From CAWIMX01 sp963837345 (GTDB lineage: Bacteria; Acidobacteriota; Vicinamibacteria; Vicinamibacterales; CAVVIG01), in the NCBI GenBank assembly GCA_963837345.1, contig CAWIMX010000001.1, forward strand, positions 2,728,001 to 2,792,000: a stretch of 64,000 nt of DNA, in the 5' to 3' direction. The position numbers and the translations under genes are program-made. Positions 42,608 through 51,706 of this stretch are shown here, piece after piece. The notes under the pieces are model-generated. The model had not been told where the DNA came from. It did no database searches and saw only the letters and a program-made list of their open reading frames with translations. Within the stretch, counting starts at the first letter, position 1; each line of letters begins with the position of its first letter.

Positions 42608-43360
42608 TCACCGCCGCCGCTCCTGCAGCTTCGCCAGCAGGCGGAGAATTTCGAGATAGAGCCACACCAGCGTGACGAGCAGCCCGAAGGCTCCATACCA
42701 CTCCATGTACTTCGGCGCACGGCGCGCCGCGCCCTGCTCGATGAAGTCGAAGTCGAGCACGAGATTCAGCGCCGCGATGACGACCACGAAGAGGCTGAAC
42801 AGGATGCCGAACGTCCCGCTCGAATGGATGAGCGGAATGCCGACGCCGAAGAACCCCAGGATGAAGCTCGCCAGGTAGACGAGCGCGATGCCGCCCGTGG
42901 CGGCAACGATGCCGAGCTTGAAGTTCTCCGTCGGCCGCACCAGTCCGCTTCGATACGCCACGAGCAGGGCCGCGAGCGTGCCGAACGTCAGAAAGACCGC
43001 CTGGCTGACGATGCCTGGATAGGCGGATTCGAACGCCACGGAGATGCCGCCGAGCGCCAGGCCCTCGAACGCCGCATACGCCGGCGTCGTCACGGGCGCC
43101 CACGTCTTCTTGAACACGGTGACCATCGCCAGCACGAACCCGCCGATCGCGCCGACGCCGACCCACAGACCGACCGCCCCGCCAACGCCCCGATTCCACA
43201 CGTAGGCCGCCGCGACCAGCAGAATGCCGAGCGACAGCGCCGTCTTGTTCACCGTCCCGCCGATCGTCATCGCCTCGCTGTCGGCGACCGGGCCGATGCG
43301 AGTGAACGTGTCCGCCCCGAGCGCCGGATTGCCCGAACGCAAGCCCATGGCTGCCGCCAT
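42608..43360 (-). CDS. Bax inhibitor-1/YccA-like membrane protein
   Basis: A 250-residue protein with seven membrane helices of the Bax-inhibitor-1 (UPF0005) family, bacterial YccA/YbhL group. Typical stretches are YAAFEGLALGGISVAFE, PGIVSQAVFLTFGTLAALL and the closing VLDFDFIEQGAARRAPKYMEWYGAFGLLVTLVWLYLEILRLL. In E. coli, YccA modulates the FtsH protease. The gene begins one base after the adaptor gene, so it is in the same operon as the efflux pump. Confidence 0.9.
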   Translation of the reverse strand: MAAAMGLRSGNPALGADTFTRIGPVADSEAMTIGGTVNKTALSLGILLVAAAYVWNRGVGGAVGLWVGVGAIGGFVLAMVTVFKKTWAPVTTPAYAAFEGLALGGISVAFESAYPGIVSQAVFLTFGTLAALLVAYRSGLVRPTENFKLGIVAATGGIALVYLASFILGFFGVGIPLIHSSGTFGILFSLFVVVIAALNLVLDFDFIEQGAARRAPKYMEWYGAFGLLVTLVWLYLEILRLLAKLQERRR

Positions 43361-43361
43361 C

Positions 43362-44585
43362 TCAGTCCTCCTCTCGCGCCTCGATCTGCACGCCGTCGAC
43401 GACCTGGTCCGACGGGTGCACGAGCACCCTGTCGCCGTCCGTCAGGCCCTCGAGGACCTGCGCTTCGATCCCGGTCTGCTGGCCGATGGTGACGACGCGG
43501 AGGCGTGCCCGACCATCCTCGGCGACGAAGACGGCCCAGTCGTTGCCCCGCCGGAAGAGCGCGCTCGACGGCACCTTCAGGACGTTCGAGCCCTGCCACA
43601 GGATCACGCGCACTTCGACGCGATAGCCGTCGCCGAGCGCTTCCCACACGCTCCGGGGATCGTCCAGCGCCACGATCACGTTCACGCGCTGCTCCTCGAC
43701 GCCGAGCGCGGACACCTTGACGAATCCGTACGGCTCGACGCGCCGCACCTTGCCGTCGAGCGGGTGATCCCCGCCCCAGCGATCGATGATCGCCGCCATC
43801 CCCTGCTGGATCTTCACGGCGTCGGCCGACAGATAGTCGGCGACGACCTCGAGGTCCGCGGGGTCGCCGACCTCCACGATGGGCTCGCCCGCCGGCACCA
43901 CCGCCTCGCTCTCGTGCAGACGCTGCAGCACGACACCGTTCACCGGACTGCGCATCGTGATCGGCCTGGCCGACGATCCGTCCCGACCCGACCCGAGGTC
44001 GAGCAGCGTGGCGCGCGCTCCTTCCGCCTGGTGCTCGGCGGCGGTGACGGCGGCCTGAGCGGCCTGCACCGACTCGACCGCCGTCTTGGCCGCCGTCTCC
44101 GCCTGATCGAGCGAGGCCTGCGGCACGATGTGCTCGCGGAACAGCTCGGCGGTGCGCGCCTGGTCGCGATCGGCCAGCTCCTGGCGGCCCCGCGCCTCGG
44201 CCAGGGCGGCGCGTGCCTGGCTCACGGCGGCGTCGGCGGCCCGGACGCGCGCCTCGCTTTCGGCCCGCGTGCGCGCATCGAGCAGCGGCGGCGCGCCGGG
44301 GAGAAACGTCGCCACCACGGTCTTGCCGGCTTCGACCTCGTCGCCCGGCTCGAGCTCCACGCGCAGCACGCGCCCGGCGACCGGCGCCGAGACGACGAAG
44401 CGATCGCGCACGCGCGTCTTGCCTTCCTGATCGAGCGTGACCTGGAGGTCGCCGCGCGCGACGTCGGCGAAGTCCACCGGCACCGGCCGGGGCCGGAAGG
44501 CCACCCAGACCACGACGCCCACCAGGAGGGCGCCGAGCGTCCACACGATGACCCGTCGCCGGCCGGTCTTGTTCATCGTCGCCAT
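43362..44585 (-). CDS. Efflux periplasmic adaptor (HlyD/DevB type)
   Basis: A 407-residue membrane fusion protein. One N-terminal membrane helix (RVIVWTLGALLVGVVVWVAF) is followed by a lipoyl-like half (VVSAPVAGRVLRVELEPGDEVEAGKTVV), a long coiled coil (about 105-190) and the second lipoyl and beta-barrel parts (TMRSPVNGVVLQRLHES, VRRVEPYGFVKVSALGVEEQRVNVIV). It bridges the inner-membrane pump to an outer-membrane channel. It starts two bases after the FtsX permease gene. It is the third part of a DevABC/MacAB-like system. Confidence 0.92.
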   Translation of the reverse strand: MATMNKTGRRRVIVWTLGALLVGVVVWVAFRPRPVPVDFADVARGDLQVTLDQEGKTRVRDRFVVSAPVAGRVLRVELEPGDEVEAGKTVVATFLPGAPPLLDARTRAESEARVRAADAAVSQARAALAEARGRQELADRDQARTAELFREHIVPQASLDQAETAAKTAVESVQAAQAAVTAAEHQAEGARATLLDLGSGRDGSSARPITMRSPVNGVVLQRLHESEAVVPAGEPIVEVGDPADLEVVADYLSADAVKIQQGMAAIIDRWGGDHPLDGKVRRVEPYGFVKVSALGVEEQRVNVIVALDDPRSVWEALGDGYRVEVRVILWQGSNVLKVPSSALFRRGNDWAVFVAEDGRARLRVVTIGQQTGIEAQVLEGLTDGDRVLVHPSDQVVDGVQIEAREED

Positions 44586-44587
44586 CG

Positions 44588-46951
44588 TTACTCCCGCGTC
44601 TTCAGCACGGCGATGAGATCGAGATGATCGAGGCGCCGGCGGACAATCAGGGCCGAAATCGCCGCGGCCACGATGGTCGCCAGCGCCGACACGGCATAGG
44701 TATGCGGCGTGACCGACAAGGGAAGCCGATAGACCTCGGTTTCGTACGCGCGCACGGTGAGCGCCGCCATCCAGTATCCGATCAGCATGCTGAGCGGCAA
44801 CGCCGCCAGGGTGATCAGGGCCAGCTCCCCGAGCAGGATCGAGCCGATTTCGCCGCGTGTAAACCCTATCACGCGCAGCGTGGCGAGCTCCCGCCCGCGC
44901 TCGGACAACGAGATGCGGGCCGTGTTATAGACCACGCCGAAGGCGATGATCGACGCGAAGACGATCGTGACCAGTCGGGTGATGCGAATCGATTCGGCCA
45001 CGGTGTTGCGAAAGCTGTCGATGGCGGCCTGGCGCAGGCTGACCCCGGCCACGGCGGGTGTGCGCTTGAGCTGCCGGTAGAGCGCCGGCAGCGCCGGGCG
45101 ATCGACCGCGAGATAGACGCCTGACAGGCTGTTGCCCTCGCGCATGAGTTTGTGGAGGGCGTCGATGCGCATGTACGCGTTGGTGCCCATGAACTCATCG
45201 ACGAGCTCCGAGACGGGCGCCTGGCGGACGGGCCGCTCGCCCTCGAGCACCTCGACGGTGACGATGTCGCCGCGTCCCACGCCGAGGATCTTGGCGAGCT
45301 CGGCGGAGAGAACCAGCCCGTCGGGCGGCATCTCGATCTGCGTCAACGTGCTGTCGACGACGCGATTGAGCGAGGGGCGCTCGGGCAGCCCGAGAATCGA
45401 GACCGAACGGGTATGCGCGCCCGCCCGAAGCCTCACCGGGACCGCGCGGAAACCTTCGGCCCGCATGACGCCAGGCAGCCGTTCCACATCGTCGGCCGCC
45501 CGGGCCGATACGGGCAGGTTGAACGTGACGGCGGCGTCGTACACCTGGGCCACGTTGTACTGCGTGTCCATCACCTCGTCGATGGAGTCGATCGAAAAGG
45601 TGCCCACGATGATCATGGCACCGCCGAACGCGATGCCGACCACCGAGAGCGCGGCCCGACCGGGATGCCGCTGGAGGTTGCGGACCACGATTCGGGCGGG
45701 CTGCGTGAGGAAGGGGGACAACCCGATGCGTTCCACCAGGCTCACCGAGTAGCGCGCGGGCGGCTCCGGCCGCATGGCTTCGGCGGGCGGCAGGTTCACG
45801 ACGCGCCGTACGGCGCCAACGGCGCCGACGGCCGCCGACGCGAGAGCCACGGCAGTGCCCTCCACGACCACCGCCGGCGGCAGCCGGTAGGCGAGCACCG
45901 GGAAGTGGAAGAAGTTCGTGTAGAAGGCCGTCATCGCCGCTCCGAGCAGCCCGCCGGCGATGGTCCCGATGACGGCGCCCGCGCACGCCACGGCCAGGCT
46001 CCACTTGACGAAGTGCCAGGCGATTTCCGCGTTGGCGTAGCCGAGCGCCTTGAGCGCCGCGATCTGTTCCCGCTGCAATGCGACGAGCCGGGTCAGCACG
46101 ACATTCAAGAGGAAGGCGGCCACCCCCAGGAAGATCACCGGCACGATTCGCCCCATGCCCTTGAGCGAGGTCAGCTCGCTGTCGAGGAAGAAATGCGAGA
46201 ACTGCTGCGCGCGCGGAATCGCGCCCAGCCCGCCGTAGGGCGTGAGCAGGCGGTCGAGGCGCGCGATGACGTCCTGGGTGTCGGCGCCGCGCTCGAGGGC
46301 GAGGCTCACGTCGTTGAAGCCGCCCTCCATCTGAAACGCGGTGGCCAGGGCCTTGCGCCCCATCCAGAAGATGCCGAACCGCGCATCGTCGGCGACGAGC
46401 TCGCCGGGGCGGATGGCGTACACATATTCGGGGGACAGGGCCACGCCGACGATGCGCAGATCGCGGCGGCGGCCGTTGATGATCGCCGTCAGCCCGTCGC
46501 CCGGACCGAGGTCGTTGGCCAGCGCGAAGTTCTCGCTCACGAGCACTTCGTCGTCGTGGTACGGCTCGACGTAGCGGCCCTCCCGCAGGAACACGTCGTT
46601 CAACACAGGCCGGCTCTCTTCGGGGATCGAGATCAGGCGTCCCGACGCCGGGGCGTCCTGCCCCGGCACGTCGAGCGAGACGTCCACGACGACGCGCAGA
46701 TCGCTCGCGGCCACTCCGGGGATCGCGGCGATGTCGGGCGCCAGCGACAACGGCGCCCGCCGGAGCGATGCGAAGACGTCGGCGAAGCGGTAGCGTTCGT
46801 AGTAGAGCGTCTGGGTTCCGCTCAGCGAGTCGAACGTGCTGAGCATCAGGACGAACATCGCCACGCCGGCACCGACGACCGACGCAATCGCGAGCGCCTG
46901 GCTCCGGGTGTGCCAGAGGTCGCGCACGAGCTTGCGATTGATGGCCAGCAT
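44588..46951 (-). CDS. FtsX-like ABC permease (DevC type)
   Basis: A 787-residue permease with an N-terminal helix (QALAIASVVGAGVAMFVLMLST), a periplasmic domain (about 50-260), three helices (VPVIFLGVAAFLLNVVLTRLV, CAGAVIGTIAGGLLGAAMTAFYTNF), a second periplasmic domain, and a last FtsX domain (LVTIVFASIIAFGVVYNTARISLSERGRELATLRVIGFTRGEIG). Together with the neighbouring ATPase and adaptor it forms an efflux or envelope-export pump. Seven bases separate it from the ATPase gene. Confidence 0.92.
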   Translation of the reverse strand: MLAINRKLVRDLWHTRSQALAIASVVGAGVAMFVLMLSTFDSLSGTQTLYYERYRFADVFASLRRAPLSLAPDIAAIPGVAASDLRVVVDVSLDVPGQDAPASGRLISIPEESRPVLNDVFLREGRYVEPYHDDEVLVSENFALANDLGPGDGLTAIINGRRRDLRIVGVALSPEYVYAIRPGELVADDARFGIFWMGRKALATAFQMEGGFNDVSLALERGADTQDVIARLDRLLTPYGGLGAIPRAQQFSHFFLDSELTSLKGMGRIVPVIFLGVAAFLLNVVLTRLVALQREQIAALKALGYANAEIAWHFVKWSLAVACAGAVIGTIAGGLLGAAMTAFYTNFFHFPVLAYRLPPAVVVEGTAVALASAAVGAVGAVRRVVNLPPAEAMRPEPPARYSVSLVERIGLSPFLTQPARIVVRNLQRHPGRAALSVVGIAFGGAMIIVGTFSIDSIDEVMDTQYNVAQVYDAAVTFNLPVSARAADDVERLPGVMRAEGFRAVPVRLRAGAHTRSVSILGLPERPSLNRVVDSTLTQIEMPPDGLVLSAELAKILGVGRGDIVTVEVLEGERPVRQAPVSELVDEFMGTNAYMRIDALHKLMREGNSLSGVYLAVDRPALPALYRQLKRTPAVAGVSLRQAAIDSFRNTVAESIRITRLVTIVFASIIAFGVVYNTARISLSERGRELATLRVIGFTRGEIGSILLGELALITLAALPLSMLIGYWMAALTVRAYETEVYRLPLSVTPHTYAVSALATIVAAAISALIVRRRLDHLDLIAVLKTRE

Positions 46952-46958
46952 GATCAGC

Positions 46959-47669
46959 TCACCAGTGGATCGACGCCACCGTCTGGCGGGACGGGTTCCG
47001 CCGCTCGCTCGCGATCTGGCCGTCCGACATCGTCACCACGCGGTCGGCGAGGCCCGCGATGGCCGCATTGTGCGTGATGATGGCGACGGTCGTCTTCAGT
47101 TCCTCGTTCACGCGGAGGATGGCGTCGAGGACGACCGCGCCGGTCGTGATGTCGAGGGCTCCCGTGGGCTCGTCGCACAGCAGGACGTCGGGCCGTTTGG
47201 CGATCGCCCGGGCGATGGCCACCCGCTGCTGCTCGCCGCCCGACAACTGGGCGGGGAAGTGGTCCATCCGGTCGCCGAGGCCGACGAGGCGAAGGGCGTC
47301 TGGCGCGGGCATGGGATCGGGTGAAATCTCGGTCACCAGCTCGACGTTCTCGCGCGCCGTCAGGCTCGGAATCAGATTGTAGAACTGGAAGATGAAGCCC
47401 ACGCCGCGTCGACGGAACTCCGTGAGGTCGCTTTCAGAGGCGACGGTCAGATCCCGCTCCCGGTACAGGACGTGCCCCTCGGTGGGCGAGTCGAGGCCGC
47501 CGATGATATTCAGAAACGTCGACTTGCCGCTGCCCGACGGACCCAGAAGCACGAGGACCTCGCCCGCGAGGATGTCGAGGTCGATGCCCCGCAGCGCATG
47601 CACGTCGACCTCGCCCATGTGATAGACCTTCGTGAGTCCCTCGATGTGGAAAATCGGCACCGTCGCCAC
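46959..47669 (-). CDS. ABC ATPase of the DevA/MacB/LolD group
   Basis: A 236-residue ATPase. It starts MATVPIFHIEGLTKVYHMGE. Walker A is GPSGSGKST, Q-loop FIFQFYNLIPSLTARENVEL, signature LSGGEQQRVAIARAI, Walker B VLLCDEPTGALD, and the switch His lies in TTVAIITHNAAI. It is the first gene of a co-directional series with the permease, adaptor, BI-1-like and MscS genes. The substrate is not visible, but DevABC systems export glycolipids or drugs and link to envelope stress. Confidence 0.94.
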   Translation of the reverse strand: MATVPIFHIEGLTKVYHMGEVDVHALRGIDLDILAGEVLVLLGPSGSGKSTFLNIIGGLDSPTEGHVLYRERDLTVASESDLTEFRRRGVGFIFQFYNLIPSLTARENVELVTEISPDPMPAPDALRLVGLGDRMDHFPAQLSGGEQQRVAIARAIAKRPDVLLCDEPTGALDITTGAVVLDAILRVNEELKTTVAIITHNAAIAGLADRVVTMSDGQIASERRNPSRQTVASIHW

Positions 47670-47756
47670 TGATCGATCTTATCGCGCCCGTCCAGCGGAA
47701 AGGAGCGGCGCCGATCCTGAGGCCGGCATACACTTGGAGCTCGAAAGGAGCGAGCG

Positions 47757-48662
47757 ATGCCGAGCTTTCGCACCAGGGCGGCCGCCGTGGCGGTGCTGCT
47801 GGCGCTGGGCGGTCCGGCCCGTGCCGCTGCCCAGACCACCCGTCAGACGTTCGTCGCCGTGCTCGACCAGGGAGGACAGCCGGTGCTCGACCTGACGCCC
47901 GATGAGTTCTCGCTCGACGAGGACGGCGCCCCGCGCACGATCACGCGAGCCAGCCTGGCCGACGATCCGATGCGCGTCGTGCTGCTCGTGGACACCGGAG
48001 ACCAGACGCAGCAGATCATCACGCAGATTCGCGAAGCCCTGCACACGTTCTTCGACGGCCTGCCGCCGGATCACGAAGTGGTGCTCATCACGACGGGCCG
48101 CCAGCTGCGCGTGCGCGAACAGCCGACGACGGATCGCGCCCGATTGCACAAGGCCGTCGACAACATCTTTCCGGACAAAGGATCCGCCACAGTGCTCCTC
48201 GACTCGCTCCGTGAGTCGTGGGATCGGTTCCTGAAGAAGGCCGACAACCGGTGGCCGGTGTTCGTCATCGTCACCACCGACGGCACCGAGGGCAGCAACG
48301 CGACCCGGCAGGAGGAGTACGACCGGTTCATGCGGGACATCCTCGCCGCCGGCGTGTCGGTGCACGCGGCGGTCGTGCAGCAGCGCGATGGCAGCCTGAG
48401 CGCCCAGGTGTCGCCGGCGCAGGTGGCGCTCAACCTGACGCAGAACACCGGCGGCAAGTTCGACGCGCTGGCGGCGTCGACCGGGCTGTCGGCCGAGATG
48501 GACTCGATCGCCGCGCGCCTGACGGAGGATTACGACTACATCAGAACGCGCTACCTGATTCGCTATGAGAGCCGGTCGAAGAACGGCGACGCGCAGATCG
48601 GCCTGCGCGTCGCCCGAGACGATGTGACATTGCAGATGTCGCCCGACCGTCGCTCGCGCTGA
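47757..48662 (+). CDS. Secreted VWA protein of the acidobacterial type
   Basis: A 301-residue protein with a signal peptide (RAAAVAVLLALGGPARAAAQ). It matches the acidobacterial VWFA-related group: an N-terminal part (TFVAVLDQGGQPVLDLTPDEFSLDEDGAPRTI) and a VWA core beginning RVVLLVDTGDQTQQI. The metal-ion (MIDAS) motif DxSxS reads DTGDQ, so it is degenerate. The ribosome site AAGGAGCGAGCG is good. It ends directly against the stop codon of the opposing hydrolase gene (TGATCA, no spacing). Confidence 0.88.
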   Translation: MPSFRTRAAAVAVLLALGGPARAAAQTTRQTFVAVLDQGGQPVLDLTPDEFSLDEDGAPRTITRASLADDPMRVVLLVDTGDQTQQIITQIREALHTFFDGLPPDHEVVLITTGRQLRVREQPTTDRARLHKAVDNIFPDKGSATVLLDSLRESWDRFLKKADNRWPVFVIVTTDGTEGSNATRQEEYDRFMRDILAAGVSVHAAVVQQRDGSLSAQVSPAQVALNLTQNTGGKFDALAASTGLSAEMDSIAARLTEDYDYIRTRYLIRYESRSKNGDAQIGLRVARDDVTLQMSPDRRSR

Positions 48663-49571
48663 TCAGCGTCCGTTCTGGATCTCGGTGTACAACGCGCGCA
48701 CGAAGCGCTCCGAGGTCTGCTCGCCCTGCGGTACGCGCGCGTCGTAGGCGGCTGTCGGCTTCGCGGCGAGCACCTGCTCGACGGTCTGTCCCTGCGCGAC
48801 GAGCGGCTTGATCCGATCGCGGACCGCCAGAATCATGTCCCGATGAGCGGCAATCGCGGCTTCGTCCACCACCGTGCCGTGGCCCGGCACGATCTTCGTA
48901 TCGGGCTTGGCGATCTCGATGATCTTGTTCAACCCGTCGACGAGGCCCGGAAGCGAGCCGCCGTTGTTGAGATCGAAGAACGGATAGCCGAGCGACCGGA
49001 AGAAGTCGCCGGTCATGATCACGTTCGACGCCGGAAAGTAGATCATCGTGTCGCCGTCGGTGTGCGCGTGCGGCACGGGAATCAGCTGGATGTTCTCGCC
49101 GTTCATGTGCACCGTGACCTGGCCCTGGTAGGTGATCATCGGCAGCGCCGCCGGGGGAGCGCCTTCACGGCCGCCCCCGGGGTTCGCCAGACGCGCCCGA
49201 AGCTCGTCGCGGGCGAGGAGCGTCACGCCCATCTTGCCGAGGTTCTCGTTGCCGCCTGTGTGATCGGGATGCACGTGGGTGTTCACGAGAAATCGAATCG
49301 GGCGATCCGAGATCTGGCGGATGGCGGCGACGATCTTCTCGGTGAGCGGCGCGTACTCCGAGTCGACCATGAAGACGCCGTCGGGGCCGGCCAGCACGCC
49401 GATCGTCCCGCCCTGGCCTTCGAGGGTGTAGAAGTTCGGGGCGAGCTGCGTCGTCTTGATCTGGACCTGGCTGAAGTCCTGGCCGCGCTGGGCGTAGAGA
49501 GCCGTCGTCGGGATCGCGGCCAGCGCGGCGGCGAACACGGCCGGCCGCAGGAGCCGATGGGCAAGTCTCAT
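48663..49571 (-). CDS. Secreted metallo-beta-lactamase-fold hydrolase
   Basis: A 302-residue protein with a signal peptide (LLRPAVFAAALAAIPTTALYA). The MBL metal-binding set is complete: THVHPDH (His99, His101, Asp103, His104), the third His in PVPHAHTDGDT, Asp in VIMTGDFF and the last His in KIVPGHGTVV. Such secreted proteins act on esters, thioesters or sulphur compounds as often as on beta-lactams, so no resistance claim is made. It converges with the VWA gene without a gap. Confidence 0.9.
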   Translation of the reverse strand: MRLAHRLLRPAVFAAALAAIPTTALYAQRGQDFSQVQIKTTQLAPNFYTLEGQGGTIGVLAGPDGVFMVDSEYAPLTEKIVAAIRQISDRPIRFLVNTHVHPDHTGGNENLGKMGVTLLARDELRARLANPGGGREGAPPAALPMITYQGQVTVHMNGENIQLIPVPHAHTDGDTMIYFPASNVIMTGDFFRSLGYPFFDLNNGGSLPGLVDGLNKIIEIAKPDTKIVPGHGTVVDEAAIAAHRDMILAVRDRIKPLVAQGQTVEQVLAAKPTAAYDARVPQGEQTSERFVRALYTEIQNGR

Positions 49572-49685
49572 CGCGTTCTGCCTCCCTGTAGGTCACGCAG
49601 TAGCGTGGCGCCAAATCGTAGCACCGATACGCTCGAGCCGAGATCCGGCACCCGGCTTGCAGTCCCATCCATTCGGAGGTCGTCC

Positions 49686-49871
49686 ATGGACCTGAAGTGG
49701 TTCCACCTGCTGTTCATCTCGGTGTCGATCGTGCTGGTCATCGGCGTCGGGGCCTGGGCCGTTCGCGCCAGCCAGTGGGGCATCGGCGTCACCGCGCTCG
49801 CGGCCGGCATCGCGCTCATCGTCTACGAGCGCTACTTTGTCCGCAAGACGCGGAATATCGACACCCGGTAG
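49686..49871 (+). CDS. Small two-helix membrane protein
   Basis: A 61-residue protein with strong GGAGGT four to five bases before its ATG. It has two membrane helices (HLLFISVSIVLVIGVGAWAV and GIGVTALAAGIALIVYERYFV), a short basic end (RKTRNIDTR) and no cysteines. It is unrecognised. The good ribosome site and clean hydrophobic pattern make it a likely real gene despite its size. It diverges from the MBL hydrolase gene. Confidence 0.7.
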   Translation: MDLKWFHLLFISVSIVLVIGVGAWAVRASQWGIGVTALAAGIALIVYERYFVRKTRNIDTR

Positions 49872-49901
49872 CATCGGAGGGCGCCCAGCAGGAGAGCGGC
49901 G

Positions 49902-50525
49902 TCAGGCCGCTCTCGCGATCAGGTAGGCCCTTCGGCTGGGGTACTCCGAACCCTCGTACGGCTCGCGTTCCGCGTGTTCGACGACCGAGAAGCGATTCGC
50001 GCGCAGGACTTCGGCCACGTCGGCCGGAACATGGAACTGGAAATCCAGATCGACCCGCACCCCGAAGAGGTCGTCGACGTGGACCCTCTGATCGCCCACG
50101 TGAAACGCGATGAGCGCCAGACCCCCCGGCTCGAGCACGCGCCGGAACTCGGCAATCGGGCGCTCGAGGTCCGCGGGGGCGAAGTGGACGATCGAATAGA
50201 ACGCGACGACCCCGATGAGACTGGCGGAGGGCAGCGGCAGCTGGAGCATGTCGCCGATCAGAAACGGGAGGCCGGGATTCAGCCGCCTGGCGCATGTGAT
50301 CATCCCGGCCGAAAGATCGAGTCCCAGAACCGCGGCGCCCTGGCCGTGCAGGTAGGCAGCCACGTGCCCTGGTCCGCAGCCGAGATCGACGACGTGCCCG
50401 CGGCCGCGCGCGTCCTCGGCGAACCGATTCAGCAGGTGCCGGTCGAGGGGCTTGCGATCGAGCTCGGACGCGAGGTGCTCGGCATAGGGCCGCGCCGCCG
50501 AGTCGTAGCTTTCGCGGAGCTGCAC
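49902..50525 (-). CDS. Class I SAM-dependent methyltransferase
   Basis: A 207-residue methyltransferase-11-type enzyme. SAM-binding motifs are VVDLGCGPGHVAAYL (motif I), VLGLDLSAGMITCAR, FLIGDMLQLPLPSASLIGVVAFYSI and LEPGGLALIAFH. The substrate cannot be predicted. Its GTG start at 50525 is uncertain since no ribosome site is visible and the frame stays open upstream into the next gene. The downstream neighbour is a VOC protein on the same strand. Confidence 0.85.
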   Translation of the reverse strand: MQLRESYDSAARPYAEHLASELDRKPLDRHLLNRFAEDARGRGHVVDLGCGPGHVAAYLHGQGAAVLGLDLSAGMITCARRLNPGLPFLIGDMLQLPLPSASLIGVVAFYSIVHFAPADLERPIAEFRRVLEPGGLALIAFHVGDQRVHVDDLFGVRVDLDFQFHVPADVAEVLRANRFSVVEHAEREPYEGSEYPSRRAYLIARAA

Positions 50526-50539
50526 GTTACTTGGTTCTC

Positions 50540-50557
50540 GCGGGGTCCCACCCCCGC
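50540..50557. repeat. Single copy of the tandem-array hairpin core
   Basis: GCGGGGTCCCACCCCCGC differs by one base from the core GCGGGGCCCCACCCCCGC found at the start of a unit in the array at 37613-37630 (17 of 18 identical). It lies in the spacer just upstream of the methyltransferase gene. This is a dispersed copy of the same hairpin element. Confidence 0.7.
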
Positions 50558-50605
50558 TCGTTGCCGTCGCTGCCGCTCCCGAGCGTGCGTCGGGTGCGTT
50601 CCCGG

Positions 50606-51625
50606 TCAGTGGACTTCGACCAGCTCGAGCGCGGCCTTGCTGGGCCCCTCGATCATGGCGGCCCGGGTGTCGCCGAGCTTGTAGGGCTCCATGAGAATGG
50701 TCACGTTTTCGCGGCGCAGCTTGGCCAGCCAGGCATCGAGGTTCTTCACGCTCAGGCCGACATGGTCGGCCGTGTGGCCGCGCGTGCTGACGAGCGGCGT
50801 CGGTGACTGGCGCACGTAGCCGTTCATCGACACGTCGCCGAACGTCGCGCCGCCGGTCCCCGTGCGCACCATCCCGTCCTTCGTGAGCGCCGGCCAGCCC
50901 CGGGTGTAGTCGTTCTCGACTTTGCAGTTCGCCGCCGTAATGGGTTCCGACGGGCCGCGGCCGCGGGCCGCTCGCGGCTCCACGTTGAGGTGCTGCTGAT
51001 ACCAGAGCGTGGCACAGCGCGGGTCGTCGTAGAACATGTGCACGTGGTTGAAGCGCTCCTCGGGAGAGTTCCCGGCGAATTCGATCCACACGCCGTCCGG
51101 CCCGTTCAGGTAGCCGAAGCCGGCGCCCCCGCGAGGCTGGATGTGGTCGCGCTTCGCCTGCTCGATCTCCTCGCGGGTCCGCCCGAGCGTGCCGCCCGCG
51201 CCGGGCCAGGTGTCGCTGCTGACGTACACGACACCGTCGCCATCGCCCGTGTAGAGCGGCGCGAGATCCTTGGGAAACTTCGACTGGTACTCGGCGAGCT
51301 TGGCGCGCTCGTCGGTCACGTTCCAGCCGAAGTGCCAGAACGCCGTCTGCGGCGACGTGGCCGGCGGGCGATCCACCTTCGTGAACAGAATCAGCACGTC
51401 GTTGGGCGCCGAGATGGCGGGCATCCCGGCCCAGGTGGCCTTCTTCGCGCTGGCGAAATGCGAGGTGTAGAACGCCACCGCCGCGTCCGGATCAGTGGAC
51501 AGCAGGTGGAGATGGTGAAAGCCCGGAACGCCGAGGTCGCCCGACTGGGCCTGGGCGCCGGAGCTGCCGCCCCAGGCGAGGGCGGCGGCGATCACGAGGG
51601 CGAAGACGACGGCTCTCTGTTTCAT
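50606..51625 (-). CDS. Secreted VOC (glyoxalase/dioxygenase-fold) protein
   Basis: A 339-residue protein with a signal peptide (AVVFALVIAAALAWGGSSGAQA) and two VOC-like regions: HHLHLLSTDPDAAVAFYTSHF and, near the end, HTADHVGLSVKNLDAWLAKL. His residues in HHLHLL, FNHVHMFYDD and ADHVGLS could bind metal. VOC proteins include dioxygenases, glyoxalases and binding proteins; the secreted position is unusual for the catalytic members. Its reaction is unknown. Confidence 0.85.
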   Translation of the reverse strand: MKQRAVVFALVIAAALAWGGSSGAQAQSGDLGVPGFHHLHLLSTDPDAAVAFYTSHFASAKKATWAGMPAISAPNDVLILFTKVDRPPATSPQTAFWHFGWNVTDERAKLAEYQSKFPKDLAPLYTGDGDGVVYVSSDTWPGAGGTLGRTREEIEQAKRDHIQPRGGAGFGYLNGPDGVWIEFAGNSPEERFNHVHMFYDDPRCATLWYQQHLNVEPRAARGRGPSEPITAANCKVENDYTRGWPALTKDGMVRTGTGGATFGDVSMNGYVRQSPTPLVSTRGHTADHVGLSVKNLDAWLAKLRRENVTILMEPYKLGDTRAAMIEGPSKAALELVEVH

Positions 51626-51706
51626 GGCGGGCCGATCATAGCATCGCGCGCCGCCGATCGGCCGGGGCCGACGCGGCGGCCCGACGGCAGACGTCTCGCC
51701 CGGGCG

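Noticed and set aside
48663..49571. Antibiotic-resistance beta-lactamase
   Set aside because: The metallo-beta-lactamase fold covers many hydrolases. There is no resistance-gene context, so only the fold is claimed.
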